Source: Natrialba asiatica DSM 12278 (GTDB taxonomy: Archaea; Halobacteriota; Halobacteria; Halobacteriales; Natrialbaceae). From it: a DNA stretch of 64,000 nucleotides. Made by a program: the position numbers and the translations under genes. Of this stretch, positions 31,744 to 40,586 are shown one piece after another. The stretch covers positions 21,880 to 85,879 of the forward strand of contig NZ_AOIO01000049.1 in assembly GCF_000337555.1 (NCBI RefSeq), written 5' to 3'. The notes beneath the pieces are model-generated. The model was given only the letters and a program-made list of their open reading frames with translations, searched no databases and was not told the origin of the DNA. Position 1 is the first letter of the stretch. Every line of letters begins with the position of its first letter.

Positions 31744-33819
31744 GTCGCGATGCGGTAGAAACCCAGGACGGGATTGAAACCTCTCTGATCCGGATTCCTG
31801 GTAAGCGATCGAGATGTCGCGATGCGGTAGAAACCCAGGACGGGATTGAAACGATTCGACCGTCGGCTCGTTATGATTCGCGAACGGATGTCGCGATGCG
31901 GTAGAAACCCAGGACGGGATTGAAACAACCGGAACCGGCGGACTGCCGTCACTGCGACCGGAAGTCGCGATGCGGTAGAAACCCAGGACGGGATTGAAAC
32001 GAGGATATGATGCTCGGAATCGACTGCACGAAATGCGTCGCGATGCGGTAGAAACCCAGGACGGGATTGAAACAGACGGCAACTCGAGCGCGAACTCGGA
32101 GACCATTTCGTCGCGATGCGGTAGAAACCCAGGACGGGATTGAAACAGAAACGGCTTCGTTGCATTTCTGGATCGATTCGGTCGCGATGCGGTAGAAACC
32201 CAGGACGGGATTGAAACAATCAAATGTCCGAATTGTGGGAACGTAGCTGTCTGGTCGCGATGCGGTAGAAACCCAGGACGGGATTGAAACCTTGTCCCCG
32301 CTGTGCAGGTCACCATGGAGGGCATGTGTCGCGATGCGGTAGAAACCCAGGACGGGATTGAAACACTGCGAAGGGGAAGCAGTCGGTGATCGGGCTCGAG
32401 GTCGCGATGCGGTAGAAACCCAGGACGGGATTGAAACATAAGTACCGAGAGACGCCACTCCCCGATAACCTCGGTCGCGATGCGGTAGAAACCCAGGACG
32501 GGATTGAAACAAGAGCAGGGCCGAAGGGACCGATCTAGAAGTCCGTCGCGATGCGGTAGAAACCCAGGACGGGATTGAAACACGCTTTTACGTCGCTTAG
32601 CTCAGGCTGAATGTCTCGTCGCGATGCGGTAGAAACCCAGGACGGGATTGAAACAGAACTGGGGAGCCACTTTCGCCCCGCCCGCGCCGATGTCGCGATG
32701 CGGTAGAAACCCAGGACGGGATTGAAACAGCACCGAGAGCACGGTTTCATCGAGTTGTCGAACCGTCGCGATGCGGTAGAAACCCAGGACGGGATTGAAA
32801 CAGAACGTGTTGCCCGACGCATCAATGTCGTCAGTCAGGTCGCGATGCGGTAGAAACCCAGGACGGGATTGAAACACTACGTGACGAGCGTGATCGACGA
32901 CAAGCGCGCCGGTCGCGATGCGGTAGAAACCCAGGACGGGATTGAAACCGGGCGCGATCTACGAACTGACTGAGGACCAGTTTGGTCGCGATGCGGTAGA
33001 AACCCAGGACGGGATTGAAACATCAATAAGAACTGGAACCGGTTCATGTCGTGGGTCGCGATGCGGTAGAAACCCAGGACGGGATTGAAACACCACCGAG
33101 TCAATCAACGACGTGCCGCCGGCCACTGGTCGCGATGCGGTAGAAACCCAGGACGGGATTGAAACCGTCGTCGTCTGTTTCTCCGGTCTGTCCCTCGTCG
33201 TGTCGCGATGCGGTAGAAACCCAGGACGGGATTGAAACTTCCGTGTTAAGCGATACCTAAACTTAGTTCCTCCGGTCGCGATGCGGTAGAAACCCAGGAC
33301 GGGATTGAAACCTTGGAGTTGTTTGCTTTCTAGTGATTATCATAATGTCGCGATGCGGTAGAAACCCAGGACGGGATTGAAACTTTGAGGGCCTGTTTCG
33401 GGCACTTGACCTTAATGTGGTCGCGATGCGGTAGAAACCCAGGACGGGATTGAAACAGTCAGTCGGGATGGACACGATAGAAAGCAACGTCGCGATGCGG
33501 TAGAAACCCAGGACGGGATTGAAACAATACCTCGGCAAGTACCTGAGCGCGATATACGGCGGGTCGCGATGCGGTAGAAACCCAGGACGGGATTGAAACT
33601 GCGCCACCGCCAGATTCGCTGTTAGACTCGTCTTGTCGCGACGCGGTAGAAACCCACACCGGGATTGAAACAATCAGTAGGTGGCAATCCAATCACTCCC
33701 ACACTGGGGAGTCGCGACGCGGTAGAAACCCACACCGGGATTGAAACGAGACTATCGCCCGATCGGAAACGGCGTCCGTCCTGTCGCGATGCGGTAGAAA
33801 CCCACACTGGGATTGAAAC
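31744..33819 (+). CRISPR. CRISPR array 2, 29 repeats, transcribed rightward
   Basis: Twenty-nine 37-base repeats, from 31744 to 33783 at 71-76-base intervals, with 28 spacers of about 32-39 bases. The repeat begins GTCGCGATGCGG and ends CGGGATTGAAAC. The last three repeats (33635, 33711, 33783) carry cacaccggg or cacactggg in place of aggacggg. The first two of those three also have GTCGCGACGCGG. These are the same variants as the distal repeats of array 1. This fixes the old end on the right and the leader on the left. Spacers are all different from each other. Confidence 0.97.
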
Positions 33820-33903
33820 TCTCTCTACGCTCTTGTGAAGGTGATTGTTGGTAACCGCGATTAGAACAGCAAATCCCGTATCTAATGAACTCGAGTTCAC
33901 CGA

Positions 33904-34980
33904 CTAGGGCTCGATCTCTCCATCCAATACCTGCTGGACAATTTCGCGGAGCTCGTAGGCCGGCCCGTTTTGTACGTCACGTTCGCAGATGAGATCTCGT
34001 GTTTTAAAATCACTTAACCAGTCTCGAATCGCCCGTTGACTACGTTCCTCGTCAATCCGCATATCTGAACAGTAACTATCTGTAATCGGACCGCTGGTTT
34101 CCGGGCCGATCTTCCCGATCACTTCTAGACAAATGCGTTGTGAGCGTGAGATTGCCGAAAGGTGTGATCGGATCACGTCCGACTGAGACATTGGGGAGCC
34201 TTTATCGAGCAGATCGGTTGTCACCTCGCCGGCCCCTTCTGATCGAGCATGGAGGACTGTGTTTTTGAGAATCGAAATCGCACGCCTTGCGTCGTTTCTC
34301 GAGCGCTCGGCGATAATTTGCAAGTGTTCGCGTTCGACGACACCACGTTCGAGTCCGACATTTGCTCGCGCCTGAAGGATCTTGACCAGCGTACTTTCGT
34401 CGTAGGAGCGGAACGGAATCGGTGTGAGGGCGGTCAGTCGCGAGTCCAGACGATCCTCGGCGTCGGCGAACAACTGGTGACTCTTGGTGACGATCGGGAG
34501 TAGGGCTACCCCCGTCATTTCATAGAGTTCTTTGAGCACATCCTTTTCGCCGATCTGGTCGGCCTCGTCAAGTACGACGATCAGGTGCCCGTCAATCGCG
34601 TCGAGTATCTGCCGGCGCAATTGGTCGGTCGCAGCGGAGGGGCGCGTCTGGGCTGGCCCCTCGCCGAGCGTCTCGAGAAGTTCCTGATAGACGTCGCGTC
34701 GGGACTTTCCATTGTAGCAATCGATGTATGCCGTTTCGATCGGCTCACCGCTAGTCCCGTTTTCAGTGACAGTAGTCGCCGGAATCTCATTGAGAAGTAC
34801 GTTTGCGGCACACGTCTTGCCTGATCCCGGTGGTCCATAGATGAACGCACCGCTGGTCTGGTGGCCGTTCGTCACGGGTTCAAAAATACTCGATAGTGTG
34901 TTGATCTCGCTGTTTCGATGGACGATCAACTCCCGTGGTGGTTGTTTTTTCGGTTCGAGAGCGTCCTGGTCCACGATCAT
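33904..34980 (-). CDS. orc1/cdc6: second Orc1/Cdc6-type AAA+ initiator
   Basis: 358 residues from the ATG at 34980 (MIVDQDALEP). A GTG at 35001 is possible, but a TATA-like gattatatg at 35003-35013 fits a leaderless start at 34980. Walker A GPPGSGKT, Walker B LIVVLDEADQI, sensor region TPIPFRSYDESTLVKILQAR and a C-terminal winged helix (LEVIGKIGPETSGPITDSY). I see no iteron set like that at 5487-7179 around it, so it may be a non-origin paralog or control another origin. Confidence 0.85.
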   Translation of the reverse strand: MIVDQDALEPKKQPPRELIVHRNSEINTLSSIFEPVTNGHQTSGAFIYGPPGSGKTCAANVLLNEIPATTVTENGTSGEPIETAYIDCYNGKSRRDVYQELLETLGEGPAQTRPSAATDQLRRQILDAIDGHLIVVLDEADQIGEKDVLKELYEMTGVALLPIVTKSHQLFADAEDRLDSRLTALTPIPFRSYDESTLVKILQARANVGLERGVVEREHLQIIAERSRNDARRAISILKNTVLHARSEGAGEVTTDLLDKGSPMSQSDVIRSHLSAISRSQRICLEVIGKIGPETSGPITDSYCSDMRIDEERSQRAIRDWLSDFKTRDLICERDVQNGPAYELREIVQQVLDGEIEP

Positions 34981-35121
34981 ACCTATCTGGATGTACGACA
35001 CTCATATAATCGGAGGGGTATCCATTCCGATGTTTTCGGTCCTGTGACCATCGATCATACGCATTGTATGGCCTTTCTTTGCAATGGATACTCTTATCAC
35101 CCAATATACCAAATCACTTGT

Positions 35122-35406
35122 ATGTACGATCTTACGGGTTTCCAGCGCGACCTATTGTATACAATTGCCGGCCAAGATGATCCACATGGTTTGGCAGTCA
35201 AAGATGAACTCGAAGAATATTATGAGAAAGAGATCCATCACGGCCGTCTCTATCCGAATCTCGATACACTTGTAGACAAAGGTCTCGTTGAGAAAGGCCA
35301 AGAAGATCGCCGGACGAACTTCTACTCGGTTACACGTCGCGGAACTCGTGAGATTGAAGCACGGCGTGAATGGGAAAATCAGTACGTTGATCTCGACGGT
35401 AGCTAG
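35122..35406 (+). CDS. PadR-family transcription regulator
   Basis: 94 residues from MYDLTGFQRDLLYTIAG. Full haloarchaeal PadR core: HGLAVKDELEEYYEKEIHHG, RLYPNLDTLVDKGLVEKG and DRRTNFYSVTRRGTREIEAR. The TATA element ccaatatacc (35101-35110) is spaced for a leaderless transcript. It is divergent from the orc1 gene. Serves as the intact comparator for the deleted PadR at 41154-41507. Confidence 0.85.
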   Translation: MYDLTGFQRDLLYTIAGQDDPHGLAVKDELEEYYEKEIHHGRLYPNLDTLVDKGLVEKGQEDRRTNFYSVTRRGTREIEARREWENQYVDLDGS

Positions 35407-35465
35407 GATTGATTTCCTTTACCTCGGAGGTTAGTAAGAGTGTTGAGCCATGGGAAACAGCGCTC

Positions 35466-35801
35466 TTAGCGGACACCCATATATCCAGCAGTTTCGGCAG
35501 CGATTTTTTCTGCCGTCGCCTCAACAAGATGCCCCTCTTCGTGCTTCATGTCGGCATGCCGAATCGTGACGACTGTCCACGGATTTACGTAGCTCTTCCT
35601 TGGTAGACCGCCCGAGACGAAGTCATCGTCAGTGAGCGGGACAGCAGCCACCCGTCGCGTCGTCGTGGCCGCCGCATAGAGCGCTTCTTCATCGTGGAAC
35701 GGGTGTGTACGATCACTCAGGCAGACGTACGGCCGATAGTCGTGGCCCGCAAGAAGGTCGGGGCCTTTTACAACCGCGCCGCGCTCGTAGACATCTGTCA
35801 T
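35466..35801 (-). CDS. PemK/MazF-like toxin
   Basis: 111 residues. SH3-like barrel features: ERGAVVKGPDLLAGHDYRPY (entry strand and loop), VAAVPLTDDDF and KSYVNPWTVVTIRHADM. These match haloarchaeal PemK/MazF-type growth inhibitors, which usually act as mRNA interferases. It overlaps the upstream wHTH gene by four bases, a toxin-antitoxin arrangement. Catalytic residues cannot be confirmed by eye. Confidence 0.7.
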   Translation of the reverse strand: MTDVYERGAVVKGPDLLAGHDYRPYVCLSDRTHPFHDEEALYAAATTTRRVAAVPLTDDDFVSGGLPRKSYVNPWTVVTIRHADMKHEEGHLVEATAEKIAAETAGYMGVR

Positions 35802-36118
35802 TCCTCGTCGTTGTAGTAATCGTCCGTCGTTGAATCGGAACTGGCGTTCATCTGTGCAGCGTAGGAGGCGAGACGGTCGTCTTCGGCGATGGCCCAGTAT
35901 CGGCCCCGGTGGCGAACGAGGCCGCGATCTTCAAGGCGGGAAAGTGCAGCGCCGACGCTCCCGCGCTTGATGCCGGTCGCTTCGTGAAGTTCTGTCTGCG
36001 TGAACGCCTGAGCGCTGTGGGCCGTGAGGAACTGCAGCAGCCGATACGGGTGCGTTCCTTCTTGGAGATCAAGTGCGTCCACGGGTTCTTCGTCGAACCG
36101 GTCAATGCTGATTGGCAT
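35798..36118 (-). CDS. wHTH antitoxin-like regulator
   Basis: 106 residues. HTH core: HPYRLLQFLTAHSAQAFTQT, ELHEATGIKRGSVGAALSRL and EDRGLVRHRGRYWAIAED. The acidic C-terminus (TTDDYYNDEE) probably contacts the PemK-like toxin encoded by the overlapping next gene. AT-rich sequence just upstream (36119-36150) would supply a leaderless promoter. Antitoxin role is inferred from the pairing. Confidence 0.7.
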   Translation of the reverse strand: MPISIDRFDEEPVDALDLQEGTHPYRLLQFLTAHSAQAFTQTELHEATGIKRGSVGAALSRLEDRGLVRHRGRYWAIAEDDRLASYAAQMNASSDSTTDDYYNDEE

Positions 36119-36325
36119 ATGTAATAAAATGCAATATAGCGCAATAAGTCTGTGGGTGAGGTGGATAAGAAATCCTGTGGTACCGACGGACAGCGGGCGT
36201 GATTAGAACGACCCCTGAAATCCACATCCAGTACAGATGCGTTGCAGTGCGCTCTGGTTCCACTCTCCGAAGGTAGGTATGAAAATACGCGTAATACCTA
36301 TTGGGCATTACCCCTTAGTAAAGAT

Positions 36326-36607
36326 ATGCCGCGCGTTACCACCAAAGGCCAAGTCACTATCCCGAAGGAAATTCGGGACACGCTCGGAATCGAACCCGGT
36401 GACGAAATCGCGTTCGAAGAGGCTGAGGCTGGCTACAAAATCCGAAAAAAAGAACCGACTACCGCAGACGGAGAAGATCCCTTCGAAAAATACCGTGGCA
36501 GTGCCGAAAGCGATGAGACAATGCCGGATCGAATGCGTCGGCTCCGAAGCGAGTACCCCCGTGATGTCGGTAACGATGAAGACGATGAGTCGGAGGGAGA
36601 GGCGTGA
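36326..36607 (+). CDS. vapB: AbrB/MazE-type antitoxin
   Basis: 93 residues. SpoVT-AbrB swapped-hairpin domain at the N-terminus: MPRVTTKGQVTIPKEIRDTL then GIEPGDEIAFEEAEAGYKI. The rest is an acidic toxin-binding tail. ATG at 36326; upstream Met codons are outside the domain. A TATA-like ccccttagtaaag lies directly before. Its stop overlaps the GTG of the PIN toxin. Confidence 0.88.
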   Translation: MPRVTTKGQVTIPKEIRDTLGIEPGDEIAFEEAEAGYKIRKKEPTTADGEDPFEKYRGSAESDETMPDRMRRLRSEYPRDVGNDEDDESEGEA

Positions 36608-37080
36608 TCACGGCAGTCGATACAAACGTTCTTCTCGCTCTTTTGTACGAAGACGAACATGCCAACAAAAGTGAAGTAGAACTTCGGCGCGTCTACAGAG
36701 AGGGGCGGGTCGTTATTACACCACTGGTGTACGCTGAACTCACAGCAGATGGCCACTTCGATACCACATCAGAACTCGATCAGTTTCTTGAGGACTTCAG
36801 TATTCAGCTCGTTGAACCATCACGAGAGGCATTATTCCGAGCAGGTGAGCAATTCCAGCAGTATACTGTTCGGCGTCCAGATGGACTTCAATGCCCGTCT
36901 TGCGGGACGAAACAGACCGTCCGTTGTGAGGAGTGTAGTGAGGATCTTGCACCGCGTCAGCATATTGCTTCGGACTTTGTCATTGGTGGACATGCGACTG
37001 TCGACGGAGATGCATTGGTCAGCTTCGATAACGCCTTCTACGAAACATATTTCCCAGCATTGACTGTATACCCTAAGTAA
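36604..37080 (+). CDS. vapC: PIN-domain toxin VapC with zinc-finger insert
   Basis: 158 residues, GTG start in the antitoxin stop. PIN acidic residues: Asp6 (TAVDTNVLL), Glu in VYAELTADG, and Asp residues in ASDFVIGGHA and VSFDNAFY. Between the central helix and the third acidic motif there is a two-pair Cys insert (CPSCGTKQTV, then CEECSEDL) that would bind zinc. VapC toxins cleave RNA. The family usually runs about 130-140 residues, and the insert explains the extra length. Confidence 0.85.
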   Translation: MITAVDTNVLLALLYEDEHANKSEVELRRVYREGRVVITPLVYAELTADGHFDTTSELDQFLEDFSIQLVEPSREALFRAGEQFQQYTVRRPDGLQCPSCGTKQTVRCEECSEDLAPRQHIASDFVIGGHATVDGDALVSFDNAFYETYFPALTVYPK

Positions 37081-37152
37081 AATGACGGACCATGACCCGG
37101 GCCGGAACTGATACGCCTACTGCCTGTCGTGAACTCAAAACCCGTATGTCGA

Positions 37153-37494
37153 TTAGCCCTCCCCGAGCGAGTTCACTTTCTCGAATCGACTCCAATCGTA
37201 GTGATCGCTCGTTTGCGTAACCACGATAGCTCGAGTTCCGCCGTCGACGATCGAGACGATAATCACGATCTTCTCGTCTTGCCCGTGATTCCAGTTCTCG
37301 TTGTGGACCTCGCGATAGACAGGAATCAGGTACTGGTCCCGCTGCGGGTTGTAGTACACCGTGTTGGGATCGTGGATGTGTTCCTCGATTTCCCAGGCTT
37401 TGAGGTAGCGAAATTCCTTCGACTTGGCAGTGTGGCTCATCGTTACCTCATACTGGTCGATCTTATCCGACTGCTCGTCACCCATTGGCGTCAC
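37153..37494 (-). CDS. small hypothetical protein, toxin-like size
   Basis: 113 residues; MSHTAKSKEFRYLKAW at 37440 is an alternative start. Pattern of alpha then beta: AWEIEEHIHDPNTVYYNPQR, YLIPVYREVHNENWNHGQ, KIVIIVSIVDGGTRAIVVTQ. This resembles small RelE- or DUF4258-type folds, but no catalytic motif is certain. It is convergent with vapC and has no obvious antitoxin partner. Confidence 0.5.
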   Translation of the reverse strand: MTPMGDEQSDKIDQYEVTMSHTAKSKEFRYLKAWEIEEHIHDPNTVYYNPQRDQYLIPVYREVHNENWNHGQDEKIVIIVSIVDGGTRAIVVTQTSDHYDWSRFEKVNSLGEG

Positions 37495-37855
37495 CGGGTC
37501 TGGTTCCCGATTGGATGACCATAACCGGCTGACTCTGTCGGCACGCCATACGAACCAATACGCAAGACAGTCACATAACTAGTAGGGCCACTACCGGCGA
37601 GTCAATCATATGGCTGTTGTGTGGCCGCGCTCTGTCGCTCCGACCGGTGGGACGACAGACAAGATGGAGTCGCGCGTATGGTCATTCTCGGCGTCCAATC
37701 GGCCAGCACGAACACACCGCTATCGAACTGTTAAAATCACATCTGTATTCTGGTATATCATTTCGAAATCAGCACACCGGTATGGGGTTATATGATAGTC
37801 AGAATATAGAGGGGTACCACTAACCTTTATCATGAATGCGGCCTAGGCACTAGAC
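37495..37855. other. gene-free stretch
   Basis: Several short frames exist but none has haloarchaeal composition or a promoter. No repeat was seen before the structured element at 37856. Confidence 0.4.
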
Positions 37856-37917
37856 GAACTCAGGGCTCGCCGAAGTAAGGATTCGGCCGGGCGGTAAGGA
37901 CGCCCGACCCTGGGTTC
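37856..37917 (+). ncRNA. three-way-junction RNA element with two GUAAGGA hairpins
   Basis: An outer 10-bp stem (gaactcaggg 37856-37865 with ccctgggttc 37908-37917, one G-T pair) encloses two adjacent perfect 6-bp hairpins: gccgaa/ttcggc (37869-37887) and cgggcg/cgcccg (37888-37906). Both loops are exactly GTAAGGA although the stems differ. That points to selection for the loop and for pairing rather than a simple repeat. It ends 25 bases before the ATG at 37943, so it is probably a 5' leader bound by protein or a ligand-responsive element. Confidence 0.65.
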
Positions 37918-37942
37918 ACCCGACGTAATAGAGTGAACACCA

Positions 37943-38434
37943 ATGGCTACGAACGCAGTTCTTGATAAGCGTACCGACGACCAACCGATCCGCAGACAGC
38001 GCCACATCGAACCGGTCCCTGCCGACTGGGCCCGACTCGGTCGCGACGAACACATTCTCGAAGGCTACTCTCGATTTGTCGCTGAGAAAGTCTGCTACGA
38101 ATACCGCCTCGAGCGCGATCCCCACGCCGTCGGCGGCCATGTTGAACGCCACCTGCTCTTTGTTGCCTACCGGCAGCCCGAAACCGATGAAGTAATCGAA
38201 CGGAGCTATCAGGCGTCAGTCGCCGAAACTGACGCTGGGTCGCTGTCAGTCCCGACCTCGGAACGCGACGGTGACTTAGGTCCCGATGATTGGGGCCGGA
38301 TCGACTACCAGGCGATCGAACCGACTGATAGTATCGCCGTGATTCCGAAATGTGTCCGAAGCGGCGAACCACGAAACTTCCGGGCGAGCGTGGCTGTTCA
38401 GTCCAGTGAGCCACGAATAGTGGGAGAAGAATGA
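37943..38434 (+). CDS. hypothetical beta-rich protein
   Basis: 163 residues. KVCYEYRLERDPHAVGGHVE, HLLFVAYRQPETDEVIERSY and IAVIPKCVRSGEPRNFRASV suggest a small beta-sandwich. No signal peptide, no Cys cluster. The structured element at 37856-37917 directly precedes it. No family recognised; role unknown. Confidence 0.6.
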   Translation: MATNAVLDKRTDDQPIRRQRHIEPVPADWARLGRDEHILEGYSRFVAEKVCYEYRLERDPHAVGGHVERHLLFVAYRQPETDEVIERSYQASVAETDAGSLSVPTSERDGDLGPDDWGRIDYQAIEPTDSIAVIPKCVRSGEPRNFRASVAVQSSEPRIVGEE

Positions 38435-38454
38435 ACGTCAATTAGGCGTCCGTG

Positions 38455-38600
38455 AGCGGATTCCGGTTGATACCGGCCTGTGTGGATTGCGATTGCCGTG
38501 GAATGGAACTGCGACTGACCGACTGCGTCAAGATTCTGATGGTGATCGATGATTCAACTGTTTCACCGCCGATTCCACGGGTTACGTCGATCTACCTCAA
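38455..38600 (+). pseudogene. relic of a Cys-rich zinc-finger gene
   Basis: The sequence around gtggattgcgattgccgtgg parallels 46330-46420 (gtggattgtgactgctgtgg and the next ~60 bases). The better-preserved copy reads CDCCGTELRPNDRVEVLVAI; this one reads CDCRGMELRLTDCVKILMVI and loses the frame afterwards. No intact gene remains in 38435-38835, and nothing else was seen there. Confidence 0.5.
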
Positions 38601-38835
38601 ACTCTATCGCCTTCTCTTGAGGAGATCGTGCTGGTCTAGTTTCCCAGTCTCCGGTGACACCTGACGTCTTCAGTGAACTCTCTTGGGCCGTCGTTCGTTA
38701 TAGACCGACGACGACCGATCGAGCGACAGACAAGCGAGTAGCCAGACAAGCAAACAACCGCTTTCGTGCTGGGTTTCTGTTAGCTGTAGAGTCTGAAAGC
38801 CTTCTCAGGGTAGTGTAAGCAAGCCGGCGACAGCT

Positions 38836-39732
38836 TCACCTATCGACATCAGCTGTCTCCGGATTGTTCTGTTCAGTTGCTCCTGTCCCTTCACCAGGGA
38901 CCTCTGCATCGTCCATCAGGAGAACGCGGCGTTCGGTGTATTCGAGGCCATTTTTGCGCTGACGCTTCCGTTTGATTGCGAGCCGATTCTTCGAAAGATC
39001 GAGTAGAGCGTCGATCGTCCTCGAGACGAGCTTCTTCGCATAGCCGTCACTGATCCCCTTCTCTTGCCGACGGATCCAGTGTTTCATATCGCTAGCCGAG
39101 ACGTATTCACGGACGCCTGCACTCCCTTTCTCCCACGGGTTATCTCCTACTCCTGGGTCGGTGCGTGCCTTCCAGAGCTTTGCTGCGAGGCGTGAGGGAA
39201 GCGAAGACGTTGTTGCATGGAGCATGTCGTCGTCCATCTTGGCGAGTTGCTGAATCGGAAGCAGATCACTATGCGCTAACGCGACATCACCGCCACGCTC
39301 GAGTGGATCATCACTCTCGGGAAGGCGGAAATACTGCTCGCCGTCGTCCTTACTGATTCGCTCGAGACGACCATCGACAACGTCGATTTCGCTCTCGTCG
39401 ACGTGGTCCTCGAGTAGGTGGGCCCCTTTCTCGAGTTCACGTGCTTGGAGCTCGCCGACGCGGTCTTTGTTCGCGTTGAGTTTCTTCTCGTGAGCGTCTA
39501 GGCGAGCCTCGATCGGCGTCCGTGTTGCTTCGAGTTCAACGACGCGTTCCTCAAGGTGATCGTTCTCTGTCTTGGTTTGTTCGAGTTCAGTTTCGAGCCG
39601 GTCGAGGCGTGTCTCCTTCTGCTCGAGGGTGGACTCAAGGGTCCTGATCCGCTCCCGAAGTGACTCGAGTTCATCTGCCAATGCCTGGGTCGTCGCTGCG
39701 TTCGGTCCGGATTGCTCGGAATTTGTGCTCAT
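38836..39732 (-). CDS. long coiled-coil protein with C-terminal wHTH
   Basis: 298 residues from the ATG at 39732 (MSTNSEQSGPNAATT). Strong heptads from about 15 to 105 (ELESLRERIRTLESTLEQKE, LDRLETELEQTKTENDHLEE). A middle domain follows (LLPIQQLAKMDDDMLHATTS), then a putative DNA-binding region (ASDMKHWIRRQEKGISDGYA, AIKRKRQRKNGLEYTERRVL). Similar coiled-coil/wHTH proteins are common on haloarchaeal plasmids and are suspected partition or replication factors. Role inferred. Confidence 0.65.
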   Translation of the reverse strand: MSTNSEQSGPNAATTQALADELESLRERIRTLESTLEQKETRLDRLETELEQTKTENDHLEERVVELEATRTPIEARLDAHEKKLNANKDRVGELQARELEKGAHLLEDHVDESEIDVVDGRLERISKDDGEQYFRLPESDDPLERGGDVALAHSDLLPIQQLAKMDDDMLHATTSSLPSRLAAKLWKARTDPGVGDNPWEKGSAGVREYVSASDMKHWIRRQEKGISDGYAKKLVSRTIDALLDLSKNRLAIKRKRQRKNGLEYTERRVLLMDDAEVPGEGTGATEQNNPETADVDR

Positions 39733-39893
39733 GGATGATGTCGGTGGTTGCAGTGTGGTCGAAAACCGGTGCAACTGGGTGCGCTGTTGCTGTCAGTGGG
39801 GGTGGCGGGGGCGGCCGGTCGCAGTCGAGATGTGAGAGAGTGATGCCACTTGTGGGACCACCGTAGTCCCGTTCGTCGCTGGGCTGTCGGTGG

Positions 39894-40586
39894 CTAGCCA
39901 TTGTTCTCAGCGATGCCACCATCAGCAAGCACTGCGGGCCGATCGTCTGGGGAAGTCGGCCGAGAAGGCCGATAGGCACACTGCTGGCCGGGATAGTATC
40001 GCTGTGCAAGAACCTTCGCGGCGTTGTGATCGGCGTAGACGCCGTCGACGTGACAGTCCGGGTTGGTACACCGGAAGGTCTTGTTCAGTGGCCGTTCACC
40101 CAGAACACCGCAGACGTGGCACTCCTGGGAAGAGAACTCTTCTGGAACTGTTGTGACCTCGATACTGTACTCGGCAGCGATCGTGCGGAGCCGGCGATGG
40201 GCTATTGGCAGCAGCCACGAGGTTCCTCGATGAGCGTCAGGGTCGGTGACCCACGCCCAGAGGTCAGGCTTGAAGTGACTATCTTCGGTGACCAGAACGG
40301 GATGTTCGTATGCGCTCGCGTACTCACAGAGTTCTCGAGCGGCAGCGTCGATCGCCTCGATGAGGGCAACTCGACGGTCCTTGACGTACGCCACGATTGT
40401 GTCCCGGTCATACTCGCTGCCAAGTAGGGCGGCAGTCTGTTCGCGAAGCGCGTCTAACTGAACACAGAGGTCGTCGCCGCTGATCGTGTAGGCGCCCTTC
40501 CAATCCGGCATTTTCACCGGACAGGCGGTGTAGAGATTGTACTCGCCGAGGTCGACCCCAATCGCGGTGGGGTCGGACTTATGCAT
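39894..40586 (-). CDS. TnpB-type RuvC nuclease without N-terminal RNA-binding domain
   Basis: 230 residues from the ATG at 40586; longer frames are shadows of the next gene. RuvC residues Asp12 (AIGVDLGEYNLYTA), Glu101 (VLVTEDSHF) and Asp186 (VYADHNAAKVL) are all present. A zinc finger sits between the second and third (CHVCGVLGERPLNKTFRC, then CTNPDCHVDG). The WED/REC part of IS605 TnpB is missing and no TnpA or element ends were found. It overlaps the upstream gene by eight bases in an operon, which suggests a domesticated accessory nuclease. Confidence 0.72.
   Translation of the reverse strand: MHKSDPTAIGVDLGEYNLYTACPVKMPDWKGAYTISGDDLCVQLDALREQTAALLGSEYDRDTIVAYVKDRRVALIEAIDAAARELCEYASAYEHPVLVTEDSHFKPDLWAWVTDPDAHRGTSWLLPIAHRRLRTIAAEYSIEVTTVPEEFSSQECHVCGVLGERPLNKTFRCTNPDCHVDGVYADHNAAKVLAQRYYPGQQCAYRPSRPTSPDDRPAVLADGGIAENNG

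Noticed and set aside
19908-33782. Spacers targeting sequences inside this window
   Set aside because: I compared several spacers by eye and saw no convincing match. A full search was not possible, so self-targeting is neither claimed nor excluded.
19871-33819. Type I-B subtype, the commonest haloarchaeal type
   Set aside because: Csc1, Cs​c2 and Cas10d with an HD domain and a Cas3 without HD indicate type I-D.
31650-33900. Long minus-strand frames across array 2 (repeating FQSRPGFLPHRD and similar text)
   Set aside because: They are translations of the 37-base repeat plus spacers; the repeat has no stop in these frames. Not genes.
37856-37917. A tRNA gene or an IS200/IS605 end
   Set aside because: No cloverleaf dimensions or anticodon arm, and no TnpA or second end nearby. 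The two equal loops fit neither.
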